Shown here in pieces: positions 24,505-32,288 of a DNA stretch of 32,288 nt. The stretch is from the NCBI RefSeq assembly GCF_014636235.1, contig NZ_BMDZ01000026.1:1-32288 (forward strand). The letters run 5' to 3'. Numbering within the stretch: the stretch's first letter is position 1; the number at the start of each line of letters is the position of its first letter. The notes beneath the pieces were generated by a model, which was not told the origin of the DNA, ran no database searches, and worked only from the letters and a program-made list of their open reading frames with translations. The position numbers were made by a program, and so were the translations under genes. Source of the stretch: Tistrella bauzanensis (GTDB lineage: Bacteria; Pseudomonadota; Alphaproteobacteria; Tistrellales; Tistrellaceae).

Positions 24505-25617
24505 TCAGCCGACGGGAATGCCGTCGAACTTGGCCCGCAGGGCCAGATAGCCGCCCTCGGCATTGCTGCCATAGGCGCGCGCCTGCTGAAGATAGGTGAA
24601 ATATGACTGCCAGGCGCGTTTGGTGACGTCGTCGCCGCGATCCCGCAATTCCAGCGCCACGGCACGGGCACCGTCGGCCATGGCCTGCTGCACCTCATCG
24701 GGGAAGGCCCGCACCTGCACGCCATGCTCGGATTTCAGCACCTCCATGGCTTCGGTGTTGCGGGTGAAGTATTCGGTGAAGGCCGCTTCATATTCGGCGC
24801 CGCAGGCCGAGCGCACGATCGCCTTCAGGTCGTCGGGCAGCTCGTTCCAGCGCGCCTGGCTCATGCCAAGTTCGGCGACCGCGCAGGGCTCGTTCACGCC
24901 GGCGACGTAATAGTTCTTGGTCAGACGATGCAGGCCGAAGGCCAGGTCGTTCCAGGGACCGATCCACTCGGCCGCGTCGACCGTGCCCGACTGCATGGCC
25001 TGGAAGATCTCTCCCGGCGGCAGGGTGATGACGTTCACGCCGATCCGGCGCAGGATCTCGGCGTTCAGGCCGGCGGTGCGCATCTTCAGGCCCTTCAGAT
25101 CCTCGACCGACTTGATCTCCTTCGAGAACCAGCCGGCAGCCTGAACGCCGGTGTTGGTGCACGGAATGGCCTTGATGCCGAAGGGCTTGGTCATCTCGTC
25201 CTGGAAGGCCTCGCCGCCGGCATGCAGCCACCAGCCGTGCGCTTCCCACGCGGTCATGCCGAGCGGGATCGAGGTGAACAGCGTCAGCCCGGGATTCTTG
25301 CCGGCGAAGTAATAGCTGGGGCTGTGATAGCACTCCGCGGCGCCCTGCTGGACGGCGTCGAAGGTGCCGAAAGCCGGCACCAGTTCACCGGCGCCGAAGA
25401 CCTTGATCACCAGACGACCGGCGCTCATCGCCTCGATACGCTCCGCCAGGCGGGCGGCCGAGGTGCCGACACCGGGGGAGTTCTTGGGCCACGAGGTGAC
25501 CATGCGCCATTCGATGCGCGACTGCGCGATGGCCGGTGCCGAGATGCCGCCAGCGGCTGCAGCGGTGGTTGCCGCGGCGGCGGCAACGCCTCCGCGGAGG
25601 AATGAACGGCGATTCAT
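24505..25617 (-). CDS. dctP: TRAP transporter substrate-binding protein, TakP-like (copy 2)
   Basis: A 370-residue paralogue of copy 1 with the same architecture: Tat signal MNRRSFLRGGVAAAA with cleavage near PAIA-QS, IEWRMVTSWPKNSPGVGTSA, GELVPAFGTFDAVQQGAAE, KMRTAGLNAEILRRIG and DAAEWIGPWNDLAFGLH. Differences concentrate at the C-terminus (QSYFTYLQQARAYGSNAEGGYLALR... versus the AMAWGQHAEQPYLNVR type). It has its own promoter and terminator hairpin, so it is probably an independent unit feeding the same DctQM. Different specificity or regulation of the two receptors is plausible but not shown. GGGAGG lies about 11 bp before the ATG. Confidence 0.93.
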   Translation of the reverse strand: MNRRSFLRGGVAAAAATTAAAAGGISAPAIAQSRIEWRMVTSWPKNSPGVGTSAARLAERIEAMSAGRLVIKVFGAGELVPAFGTFDAVQQGAAECYHSPSYYFAGKNPGLTLFTSIPLGMTAWEAHGWWLHAGGEAFQDEMTKPFGIKAIPCTNTGVQAAGWFSKEIKSVEDLKGLKMRTAGLNAEILRRIGVNVITLPPGEIFQAMQSGTVDAAEWIGPWNDLAFGLHRLTKNYYVAGVNEPCAVAELGMSQARWNELPDDLKAIVRSACGAEYEAAFTEYFTRNTEAMEVLKSEHGVQVRAFPDEVQQAMADGARAVALELRDRGDDVTKRAWQSYFTYLQQARAYGSNAEGGYLALRAKFDGIPVG

Positions 25618-25924
25618 TTTTGGACGGGCCTCCCACGTGGATCATGTCGACCCGCAGCACCTCCGGTCCGGTGCGCTGTCTCCCGAAGCGGACCGGATGG
25701 ATCAGGGGCGGCGTGCCGATGACCGGGCGTTTCCGTCTGCGGGACGGGCGGACCGCGCGGTCATTCTTGGTCGCCGATTATAGGAGGCGTGCGCAGAAAG
25801 TGAATAGGTCAACCACGCGCTCGCGCGAAACTCAATGCAGGCGCATCAATCGCACAACCGGAACGAGAAATCTCCACAACGTCCGGCGACATATCCCGGC
25901 GGTGGTCAGCGGTTTGCCCGGTGA
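25618..25924. other. Region between dctP copy 2 and bpt
   Basis: About 307 bp with no supported gene. It contains the dctP copy 2 promoter and leader (25620-25804). I see no convincing terminator for bpt, so read-through into dctP is possible. Confidence 0.5.
25777..25804 (-). promoter_or_regulatory. Candidate promoter of dctP copy 2
   Basis: On the minus strand TTCACT (25804-25799), a 16-bp spacer and a consensus TATAAT (25782-25777), giving a leader of about 155 nt. A TTGACC just upstream (25811-25806) is too far away to be the -35. Confidence 0.6.
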
Positions 25925-26671
25925 TCAGCGGGGCCCGGTGGTGGCGTCACGGCGCGGGAGGGACTGCCAGGCGCCGTCGATCAATGCCTCCATCGGCGTG
26001 AACCGTGCCTTGTAGGCCATCTTGCGGCTTTCGGCGATCCAGTAGCCCAGATACACGTATGGCAGGCCGAGTTCGCGGGCGCGGTCGATGTGCCAGAGCA
26101 CGACCCGGGTGCCCAGGCTGCGGCGGGATTCGTCGGGATCGTAGAATTTGTAGACGGCCGACAAGCCGTCGCGGACCCGATCGGTCAGGCAGACGGCGAT
26201 CAGTCGGCTGTCGCCCGCGCGGAATTCGACCATATGGGTATCGATCGGGCTTTCCTCGACCATCATCCGATAGTCGTGGAAGGTCATGGTCGCCATCTCG
26301 CCATCGGCGTGTCGGCTGCGCTGATAGCGCAGGAACAGGGCGTATTGCTCTTCGGTCGCAACCAGTGGTGCCACGGCGTGGCTGAGGTCGGCATTGCGGC
26401 GCATCACGGTGCGCTGGCTGCGGCTGGGCTCCATCCCTGACACCCGGATGCGCACCGGCACACAGGCCGAGCAGCCGGGACAGGCGGGGCGATAGGCCAT
26501 GTGCTGTACGCGACGAAAGCCGGAGCGCAGCAGCCAGTCATAGAAGGATTGGGCATTGGGCACGTTCAGGTCCGCCACGACGTCCCGCTCCAGCCGCCCA
26601 TCGATATAGGGGCAGGGATGGGCCACCGTCATGGTGAACAGGTGCTGCGCCCGATGCGGCCACTCCCTCAT
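25925..26671 (-). CDS. bpt: Aminoacyl-tRNA--protein transferase (Bpt/Ate family)
   Basis: Attaches an amino acid (Leu for the Bpt class, Arg for classical Ate) from its tRNA to proteins with N-terminal Asp or Glu, marking them for ClpS/ClpAP degradation. In 248 residues: CPYIDGRLERDVVADL, the cysteine motif CPGCSACVPVRIRV preceded by GFRRVQHMAYRPACPGC, SAVYKFYDPDESRRSLGT and YVYLGYWIAESRKMAYKARF, all Bpt/Ate hallmarks. The family alone does not settle Leu versus Arg transfer; alphaproteobacterial members are usually named Bpt. The ATG at 26671 follows GGAGATT and matches the family start; the upstream open frame is not protein-like. It has its own promoter. Confidence 0.93.
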   Translation of the reverse strand: MREWPHRAQHLFTMTVAHPCPYIDGRLERDVVADLNVPNAQSFYDWLLRSGFRRVQHMAYRPACPGCSACVPVRIRVSGMEPSRSQRTVMRRNADLSHAVAPLVATEEQYALFLRYQRSRHADGEMATMTFHDYRMMVEESPIDTHMVEFRAGDSRLIAVCLTDRVRDGLSAVYKFYDPDESRRSLGTRVVLWHIDRARELGLPYVYLGYWIAESRKMAYKARFTPMEALIDGAWQSLPRRDATTGPR

Positions 26672-26740
26672 GGCAATCTCCGTGGTCGCAATCTGCGGGG
26701 CCGGATCGCTGCGCGGCGGCCGGCACGCATCCCTGTCTGA

Positions 26741-26769
26741 AATATAGCAGGGGCGCGCCGCCGCGACAA
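26741..26769 (-). promoter_or_regulatory. Candidate sigma-70 promoter of bpt
   Basis: On the minus strand TTGTCG (26769-26764), a 17-bp spacer and TATATT (26746-26741), about 70 bp upstream of the start codon. The spacing is ideal and it stands out in GC-rich DNA. Confidence 0.65.
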
Positions 26770-26858
26770 ACCATGGCAGCGGTCGTGCGGGCCTGCGTGA
26801 TAGTCCCGTGCCGTCCCGTTGGCCACAGGCGCCCCTCCGGTCTCCGCGGCTGGCCACC

Positions 26859-28115
26859 TCACATCTGAAGCGAGCCACTTTGGCTGATGTCGTGATCCAG
26901 GCGCTGAACTTCCAGCCCTTCTTTCTCCAGCGCCACAATCAGTTCGGCCGCGTGTTCCGGCCCACGGGTTTCCACCACCAGATCGATCTCCACGGCCTTG
27001 ATCGGCACATGTGAAAACGCCCGCTGGTGATAGACCTCGAGAATATTGGCGCCGGCATCCCCGACCAGCCGCGCCACCAGGGCAAGTTCACCCGGGCGGT
27101 CATAGGAAATCACCCGCAGTCGCATGACCTTGCCATCGCGGACCAGACCACGCAGCAGGATCGACGACAGAATGCGGGTGTCGATATTGCCGCCGCTGAC
27201 CACGATGCCGACGGTCCGGTCCTTGAAGCGGGCCCGATGGGCGGGATCGAGTAAGGCCGCAAGCCCAACCGCGCCTGCCCCCTCGACCACCGTCTTCTCG
27301 ATTTCGACGAACAGCTGCACGGCGTGCTCGATCGCCTCCTCGCTGACCAGGATCATGTCGTCGACCATCTCGGCGATCACCGCGCGGGTGAACTGGCCCG
27401 GGCTCTTGACGGCGATGCCCTCGGCGATCGTCATGCCCTGGGCCGCATGCACCTCGCGGCCAAGGGCCTGGGCCATGAATGGATAGCGATCGGCCTGGAT
27501 CCCGATCACCTCGATGCCGGGCTTCAGCGCCTTGGCCGCGGCAGCACAGCCGGCGATCAGGCCGCCGCCACCCACAGGTACCAGAAGAACCCCGATCTCG
27601 GGCGCCTGTTCCAGCATTTCCAGCGCCACGGTGCCCTGGCCGGCGGCGATCAGCGGATCGTCATAGGGATGGATAAAGGTATAGCCGGCCTCGGCCGCCA
27701 GCGTATCCGCCCGTGCCCGTGCTTCTTCCAGGGTGTCGCCTTCCAGCACCACCCGGGCGCCCAGCGCGCGGGTATGGGCGACCTTGGTGAAGGGCGTGAA
27801 GCGGGGCATCACAATGGTGGCGGGGATGCCCAGCTTGCGCGCCTGAAGCGCCACGCCCTGTGCGTGATTGCCGGCCGACATGGCGATGACCCCGCGGGCG
27901 CGGACAGCATCATCCAGCGCCAGCATGCGGTTCAGCGCCCCGCGTTCCTTGAACGAGGCGGTAAACTGCAGGTTCTCGTATTTGCAGATCACTTTGGCGC
28001 CGGTCAGCAGGCTGAGGGTGCGTGACGGCTTGCAGGGCGTGCGCTCGACCGACCCGTCGAGGCGGCGCGCCGCTTCACGGATATCGTCGAGGGGCAGCAA
28101 TGTTGAGGCGGGCAC
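26859..28115 (-). CDS. ilvA: Threonine ammonia-lyase (threonine dehydratase) with ACT domain
   Basis: PLP enzyme converting threonine to 2-oxobutyrate and ammonia, the entry to isoleucine synthesis or threonine catabolism. The 418-residue protein has the PLP lysine in TASFKERGALN (Lys56), SAGNHAQG, the phosphate-binding GGGGLIAG (about 188-195), SGGNID, and one C-terminal ACT domain at about 335-410 (VISYDRPGELALVARLVGD). This is the short one-ACT form. The start is GTG 28115, with GGAG 8 bp upstream. It follows the acylase gene by 60 bp in the same orientation, so the two may share a transcript. Its product 2-oxobutyrate is a ligand type of TakP-like receptors such as those nearby; a functional link is only inferred. 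Confidence 0.93.
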   Translation of the reverse strand: MPASTLLPLDDIREAARRLDGSVERTPCKPSRTLSLLTGAKVICKYENLQFTASFKERGALNRMLALDDAVRARGVIAMSAGNHAQGVALQARKLGIPATIVMPRFTPFTKVAHTRALGARVVLEGDTLEEARARADTLAAEAGYTFIHPYDDPLIAAGQGTVALEMLEQAPEIGVLLVPVGGGGLIAGCAAAAKALKPGIEVIGIQADRYPFMAQALGREVHAAQGMTIAEGIAVKSPGQFTRAVIAEMVDDMILVSEEAIEHAVQLFVEIEKTVVEGAGAVGLAALLDPAHRARFKDRTVGIVVSGGNIDTRILSSILLRGLVRDGKVMRLRVISYDRPGELALVARLVGDAGANILEVYHQRAFSHVPIKAVEIDLVVETRGPEHAAELIVALEKEGLEVQRLDHDISQSGSLQM

Positions 28116-28175
28116 GGGTGGGGCTCCGGGGGCTGATGGATGCGGTGATGCGAGGCTTGTCGAGAAGGCGCCGGA

Positions 28176-30602
28176 TCAGCCGCCCGGCGTCAGGGTCAGG
28201 CGCTGGCCGCCATCCGCGGCCTCGATCACCGACCAGTCGGTGATCATGGGCACGAAAGCCGTGGCGGCCCAACGGTCGGCGAAGCCGTCATAAGAACCGG
28301 CCAGCGGGTTGCCGCTCTGACCGGTGCTCTGAATGAACACAGACCGGTTCAGATCCGCCAGATCATAGATCGCGCGATAGCCGGGGCCGTGGGTGGAGTT
28401 GAACATGGCCGGCCCCTCGGGGTCGCTGGCCGACCAGCGCTGGGCATTGACCGTAAAGGTGTCCCCGCCGATCGGCTCGGAAATCGCGAACACGTCCTTC
28501 AACACCGGCGCCGCCGCCAGCACCCGGTTTTCAGACACGGCCGGATGCGCCTGACCCCAGCGCCATGTCGCCATGTCGTCACCATAGACCCGCACCAGTG
28601 CGGCCAGGCCGTCATCCAGCGCCCGGGCGATCTGGACCGCACAGGTCTCGGTCTCGGGGGTCTTGGTGTCGTCGCACCAGACCGGCCGATCGGTCAGCGC
28701 CCGCATCAGGAATTCGGCGCGATGACCGCTATAGTCGCCATACAGATCCCCCAGCTCGTCGGCGGCGACGCGCGGCAGCAGGGCACGATACCAGGCTGAG
28801 AACACCAGCGGGGCCGTGGCGTCGGCCGCCATGTCGCCATCCCAGCGTTTCAGCATCTGGGCGGTATCGCCCGCAAGGGCGTGGTCGCTGCGGGCATCGC
28901 GAAGGCCGGCCAGCATCAGCGGCATGAAGTCGCGCGCCATCAGCGAGGTGGTATCGCCCATCATCGCCTGGAAACTGGCGATGTCATGGGCGGGCGTGGC
29001 ATCCAGCATCTCGTCGATCCGGTCGGCGCGGTAAGGCGGCGTCCATTCGCGGCTGATGAAATAGGGATAGCCATCGGGCGTGATCCGCTGATTGGCGGTG
29101 ACGATGCGCCCGTCCTCGGGGTCGGTAAGCTGCGGCAGGTCGTCATAGGGAATCCAGCCGGTCCAGGCGCCTTCATCGGTCCAGCCGCGGGTGGGCAGGA
29201 AGCCGTCGCCATTTGCCCGGATCGGCACCCGTGCCGGCGCCAGATAGGCGATCCGGCCGCTGGTATCGGCGAAGACGATGTTCTGCTGCGGCCAGTAGAA
29301 ATTGCGCAGGCCTTCGCGGAAGCTGGCGAAATCGGTGGCCGTGTTGGCGGCGAAAGCGGCCTGAAGCGTGGGGTCGTCGTCGGTCAGCGCCACCCAGCGG
29401 AAGGCGAGAACATGGCGGCGGTCGGTGAGGTCGCTGCCGCCCCTGGCCACGTCGGTCATGATCGGGCCGTTGCGGCTTTCGCGGATGGTGAGTTGCACCG
29501 GATCGCCGCCTTTGACCGTGATGGTCTCGGTCCGGGTGGTGAATTCCATCGGCCCCGACGGCGTCTCATAGGTATCGGCGCCCGGTGCCGTCAACCGTTC
29601 GATGACGAAGTCCTGGGTATCGGGGCCGGTATTGGTGAAGCCCCAGGCGAAACTGTTGGTGCGGCCCAGCATGATCGTGGGCAGGCCCGGCAGGCTGGCG
29701 CCGATCACCTCAAGCCCTGGCGCCGACAGATGTGCCAGATACCATAGCGACGGCGCCGCCAGCCCCAGATGCGGATCATTGGCCAGCAGCGGCTTGCCGC
29801 TGCGGGTGTGGGCGCCGGATATGACCCAGTTGTTCGAGCCGATACCGTCGATCGGCGGTGCCGCACCATCGTCGAGCAGATTTGCGAAGCTGGTGTTGCG
29901 ATAGACGTCCGCCAGAGCGTCCAGCCCACCGATGTCGGCGATCTCGGGCAAGGCGACATTGCCGCCTTCCACATAATCGGGCCACAGGTCGGCGATCTGC
30001 TCAACCGTGATGCCGGCGGCGATCATCCGCGCCCGCAGCAACTCGTCGCGCCAGTTCTTGGCCAGATCCCAGGCCATCATCTTCAGCCAGACCAGGCTGT
30101 CGGCTGGCGTCCAGGGTGACGGCGTGATGCCCGTCAGCACGAATTCCAGCGGCCAGGCGCCATCATGGCCGGCGATCTGGGCATTGATGCCGGCGACATA
30201 GGCATCGAGGCGACCGCGGGTTTCGGCGTCCAGGCGGTCATAGGTGCGGGCGGCGTGCTGATAGACGCCGGTGGTGCGGATGAACCGGTCGATGCCGATG
30301 GTCGATGCCCCGGCGATCTCGGACAGCCGTCCCGAGCCGGCCCGGCGCTGGAACTCCATCTGCCACAGCCGGTCCTGGGCATGCAGATAACCCAGCGCGA
30401 ACAGGGCGTCCTCGATGCTGCCGGCCTTGATATGAGGGATGTGCTCGGCATCGCGGATGACGGTGACCTCGCCCTTCAGGCCGTTGAGCGTGATCCGCCC
30501 CTCGGTTTCGGGCAGGCTGGTCCGCAGCCACAGGCCGCCGATCACCACGGCAGCCACGATCAGAAATATCAGGCCGCCAAGAATTCGACCGATCCAGCGC
30601 AT
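28176..30602 (-). CDS. Penicillin acylase-family Ntn hydrolase, membrane-anchored
   Basis: An 808-residue member of the penicillin G acylase/N-acyl-homoserine-lactone acylase family, which hydrolyse amide bonds of acylated amines after autocatalytic cleavage. Residues 5-27 form a signal or anchor segment (RILGGLIFLIVAAVVIGGLW). The alpha part has ALFALGYLHAQDRLWQMEF and RRAGSGRLSE. The cleavage site is Gly255-Ser256 in DGIGSNNWVISG, making Ser256 the N-terminal nucleophile; NDPHLGL and FTNTGPDTQDF follow in the beta part, and an Asn in VTANQRI is the likely oxyanion residue. The substrate (beta-lactam, AHL or other) is not predictable. AAGGAA lies 9 bp before the ATG at 30602; longer in-frame starts are unlike the family. 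The gene is divergent from the decarboxylase gene. Confidence 0.92.
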   Translation of the reverse strand: MRWIGRILGGLIFLIVAAVVIGGLWLRTSLPETEGRITLNGLKGEVTVIRDAEHIPHIKAGSIEDALFALGYLHAQDRLWQMEFQRRAGSGRLSEIAGASTIGIDRFIRTTGVYQHAARTYDRLDAETRGRLDAYVAGINAQIAGHDGAWPLEFVLTGITPSPWTPADSLVWLKMMAWDLAKNWRDELLRARMIAAGITVEQIADLWPDYVEGGNVALPEIADIGGLDALADVYRNTSFANLLDDGAAPPIDGIGSNNWVISGAHTRSGKPLLANDPHLGLAAPSLWYLAHLSAPGLEVIGASLPGLPTIMLGRTNSFAWGFTNTGPDTQDFVIERLTAPGADTYETPSGPMEFTTRTETITVKGGDPVQLTIRESRNGPIMTDVARGGSDLTDRRHVLAFRWVALTDDDPTLQAAFAANTATDFASFREGLRNFYWPQQNIVFADTSGRIAYLAPARVPIRANGDGFLPTRGWTDEGAWTGWIPYDDLPQLTDPEDGRIVTANQRITPDGYPYFISREWTPPYRADRIDEMLDATPAHDIASFQAMMGDTTSLMARDFMPLMLAGLRDARSDHALAGDTAQMLKRWDGDMAADATAPLVFSAWYRALLPRVAADELGDLYGDYSGHRAEFLMRALTDRPVWCDDTKTPETETCAVQIARALDDGLAALVRVYGDDMATWRWGQAHPAVSENRVLAAAPVLKDVFAISEPIGGDTFTVNAQRWSASDPEGPAMFNSTHGPGYRAIYDLADLNRSVFIQSTGQSGNPLAGSYDGFADRWAATAFVPMITDWSVIEAADGGQRLTLTPGG

Positions 30603-30895
30603 GCAGCTTCGTTCCTTGGTCAACGGACAACGCCGGCCGCGTATCCTGCGGCCGATGGTCGCCAGTCTGCGCGAGCGCCGCATTCCGATCAACCTTGGCG
30701 TCACCCGGGATGACAGCCATCGACATCGCGGCGCCACCGCACGGAGCGGGCGTTGTCACGCAATTGGTCGCGGTATCGCAATCGAGATGCCATATGGTGT
30801 CCGGAAGGGTGTGGTGCCCGGGCGCGTGTGCTGTCAGCGCGCCTGTGCCCGGCCGCCCCTGATCGACCCCTGCCATTCACAGGAGCCGCCTGCCG
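30603..30895. other. Divergent intergenic region, acylase gene and decarboxylase gene
   Basis: About 293 bp without a supported gene. A weak plus-strand candidate promoter is TTGTCA (30753-30758) with TATCGC (30774-30779) at a 15-bp spacing. AGGAG (30881-30885) serves the decarboxylase gene. Confidence 0.35.
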
Positions 30896-32125
30896 ATGTC
30901 CGACATCTTCTCGACCCGCCGTCGTTCCGCACCCGGCCGCTTTGCGGATGTCGACAGCATGGTCGCCCGGCTCAAACCCAGCTATCCGGTCTATTGCCTG
31001 AAGCCTGCCAAGCTGACATCCGCCGCCCGCCGCTTCGTCGAGGGCTTTCCGGGCGAGGTGCTGTATGCGGTGAAGTGCAATCCGGAGCGGACTGTCATCC
31101 GCACGCTGTATGAAGCCGGGATCAGTGGCTTCGACGTGGCATCCCTGGTGGAAGTGGCCCTGGTCGCCGATCTTTATGAAGATGCGGAGCTGCATTTCCA
31201 TCATCCGATCAAGAGCCGGGCGGCCATCGCCAATGCCTTTCGGGTCTATGGCGTGGACCGCTTCGCCGTCGACCATGCCGACGAGGTTCTGAAGATCCAT
31301 GCCGAAACCCGGGGCAAGCCCGCCACCATGATGGTGCGGCTGACCACCGACAGCAGCCGCAGCACCTATGATCTGTCGGCCAAATTCGGCGCCACCCTGG
31401 CTGACGCCACGGCGATGATGCGCCAGGCTCATGATCTGGGCCATGGCGTGGGCTTATATTTTCATGTCGGCTCGCAATGCCCCGATCCGGTCGCCTATGA
31501 CGAGGCACTGGAGACGGTGCGGCAGGCGATGGCGGCGGTGCCCGATATTCCGGTGACGGCGATCGATGTCGGTGGCGGATTTCCCGGGCAATACGACATG
31601 GGCGAGATGCCGCCGCTCCGGGATTATTTCGCCGCCGTCCGCCGCGGCCTCGCGACGCTGCCACTGCAGCCGGGCCGGCGCATCCTGTGCGAGCCGGGCA
31701 GGGCGCTGGTCGCTGACGGCCTGTCGCTGGTGGTCCAGGTGCATCTGCGCAAGGGCGACCGGCTGTACATCAATGACGGTATCTATGGCAGCTTGTCCGA
31801 GACGGTGACCGGGCATCTGCGCTTCCCCGCCCGCGCGATCCGCCCCGTCGGGCAGCCGCTTGCCGGCGAGCGCCTGCCGTTCACGATTTTCGGCCCGACC
31901 TGCGATTCAACCGACGTCCTGCCCGAGCCGCTGGTGCTGCCGGCCGACATCCGTGAAGGCGACTGGATCGAGATCGACACCATCGGCGCCTATTCGAACG
32001 CGCTGGCGACCCGCTTCAACGGCTTTCTGCCCGAAGCGGTGGTCGAGATCGGCGACGTGCCGGTCCGTGTCACGGGGCAGGCCGCGATCGATACGGCCGG
32101 GCTTGCTGCCGGCGGGCGCCGATAG
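30896..32125 (+). CDS. Ornithine/lysine decarboxylase, fold type III (PLP)
   Basis: Makes putrescine from ornithine (possibly cadaverine from lysine) in the cytosol. The 409-residue product is of the eukaryotic-type, alanine-racemase-fold decarboxylases: PLP lysine in YAVKCNP (Lys60), YFHVGSQ with His190, the phosphate-binding GGGFPG (226-231), EPGRALVADG (266-275), and the catalytic Cys336-Asp337 in FGPTCDSTDVLP, with GAYSNALATRFNGF (Tyr366) completing the site. Ornithine rather than diaminopimelate or arginine is indicated by length and the CDSTD motif; dual Orn/Lys activity is known in this subgroup. AGGAG lies 10 bp before the ATG. No other polyamine gene is in the window. Confidence 0.93.
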   Translation: MSDIFSTRRRSAPGRFADVDSMVARLKPSYPVYCLKPAKLTSAARRFVEGFPGEVLYAVKCNPERTVIRTLYEAGISGFDVASLVEVALVADLYEDAELHFHHPIKSRAAIANAFRVYGVDRFAVDHADEVLKIHAETRGKPATMMVRLTTDSSRSTYDLSAKFGATLADATAMMRQAHDLGHGVGLYFHVGSQCPDPVAYDEALETVRQAMAAVPDIPVTAIDVGGGFPGQYDMGEMPPLRDYFAAVRRGLATLPLQPGRRILCEPGRALVADGLSLVVQVHLRKGDRLYINDGIYGSLSETVTGHLRFPARAIRPVGQPLAGERLPFTIFGPTCDSTDVLPEPLVLPADIREGDWIEIDTIGAYSNALATRFNGFLPEAVVEIGDVPVRVTGQAAIDTAGLAAGGRR

Positions 32126-32166
32126 GCCGGGGGCGGTAAGCCGGTACCGGTGAGGGCCCCATTCTT

Positions 32167-32286
32167 CCTTCACCGCGCCGGCCTTCACCGCACCGGCCTT
32201 CACCGCGCCGGCCTTCACCGCGCCGGCCTTCACCGCGCCGGCCTTCACCGCGCCGGCCTTCACCGCGCCGGCCTTCACCGCGCCGG
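32167..32286. repeat. 15-bp minisatellite, eight copies
   Basis: Eight head-to-tail copies of ccttcaccgcgccgg run from 32167 to 32286; copy 2 (32182-32196) has one change (gcgcc to gcacc). The last two bases of the window depart from the unit, so the array may end here or continue imperfectly. It starts 41 bp after the decarboxylase stop; a 10-bp palindrome, CCGGTACCGG, lies at 32141-32150. As the unit is a multiple of three it could encode pentapeptide repeats (KAGAV on the minus strand, FTAPA on the plus strand) in a gene outside the window. Confidence 0.95.
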
Positions 32287-32288
32287 CT

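Noticed and set aside
31907-32278. Minus-strand frame with KAGAV repeats overlapping the decarboxylase gene
   Set aside because: Its non-repeat part is antisense to the decarboxylase gene and shows no protein-like pattern; only the repeat itself is worth attention.
32167-32288. CRISPR array
   Set aside because: The repeats are 15 bp and contiguous with no spacers, and no cas genes are nearby.

Overview
The window is GC-rich chromosomal DNA of an alphaproteobacterium. The gene order dapA-smpB, NYN/folK-rpoZ-rsh-pyrE-pdxJ-acpS-lepB-rnc-era and recO-parC is a classic alphaproteobacterial housekeeping arrangement. GC bias, GTG/TTG starts and weak Shine-Dalgarno sequences suggest a Rhodospirillales-type organism (Tistrella-like is my guess, low confidence). 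No rRNA, tRNA, IS element, prophage or CRISPR array is visible.

Layout. 0.3-5 kb: dapA, smpB, a cytosolic sulfite-oxidase-fold molybdoenzyme, then on the minus strand a family-5-type Fe-S uracil-DNA glycosylase and an NYN/LabA-like protein with a very acidic tail, divergent from folK. 5.2-12.7 kb: rpoZ, the bifunctional (p)ppGpp synthetase/hydrolase, pyrE, a strongly diverged pdxJ, acpS, lepB, rnc and era, tightly packed with ATGA/GTGA overlaps. 12.7-16.9 kb: an accessory block between era and recO, holding a three-gene membrane module (MotA/TolQ/ExbB-like channel, ExbD-like single-pass protein with an unusual periplasmic domain, unknown two-TM protein) and a divergent NAD(P)-dependent oxidoreductase/LysR pair. 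16.9-20.1 kb: recO (overlapping the LysR gene by ATGA) and parC, closed by a strong terminator. 20.2-25.6 kb, minus strand: a TRAP transporter of the TakPQM (2-oxo acid) type with one DctQM pair, two Tat-exported DctP paralogues and the C-terminal remnant of a third. 25.9-30.6 kb, minus strand: bpt/ate aminoacyl-tRNA-protein transferase, a threonine dehydratase with an ACT domain, and a membrane-anchored penicillin-acylase-family Ntn hydrolase. 30.9-32.1 kb: a fold-III ornithine/lysine decarboxylase, followed by a 15-bp minisatellite at the window edge.

How it fits together. Most genes serve core metabolism, translation quality control and RNA/DNA maintenance. The best candidates for something undescribed are the ExbBD-like module at 12990-14754, a pdxJ-position gene whose product lacks several catalytic residues of PdxJ, and the TRAP cluster with duplicated and decaying binding proteins. 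Several 14-15-bp tandem duplications (2436, 11676, 20067, 20128, 32167) suggest that short slippage duplications are frequent in this genome.
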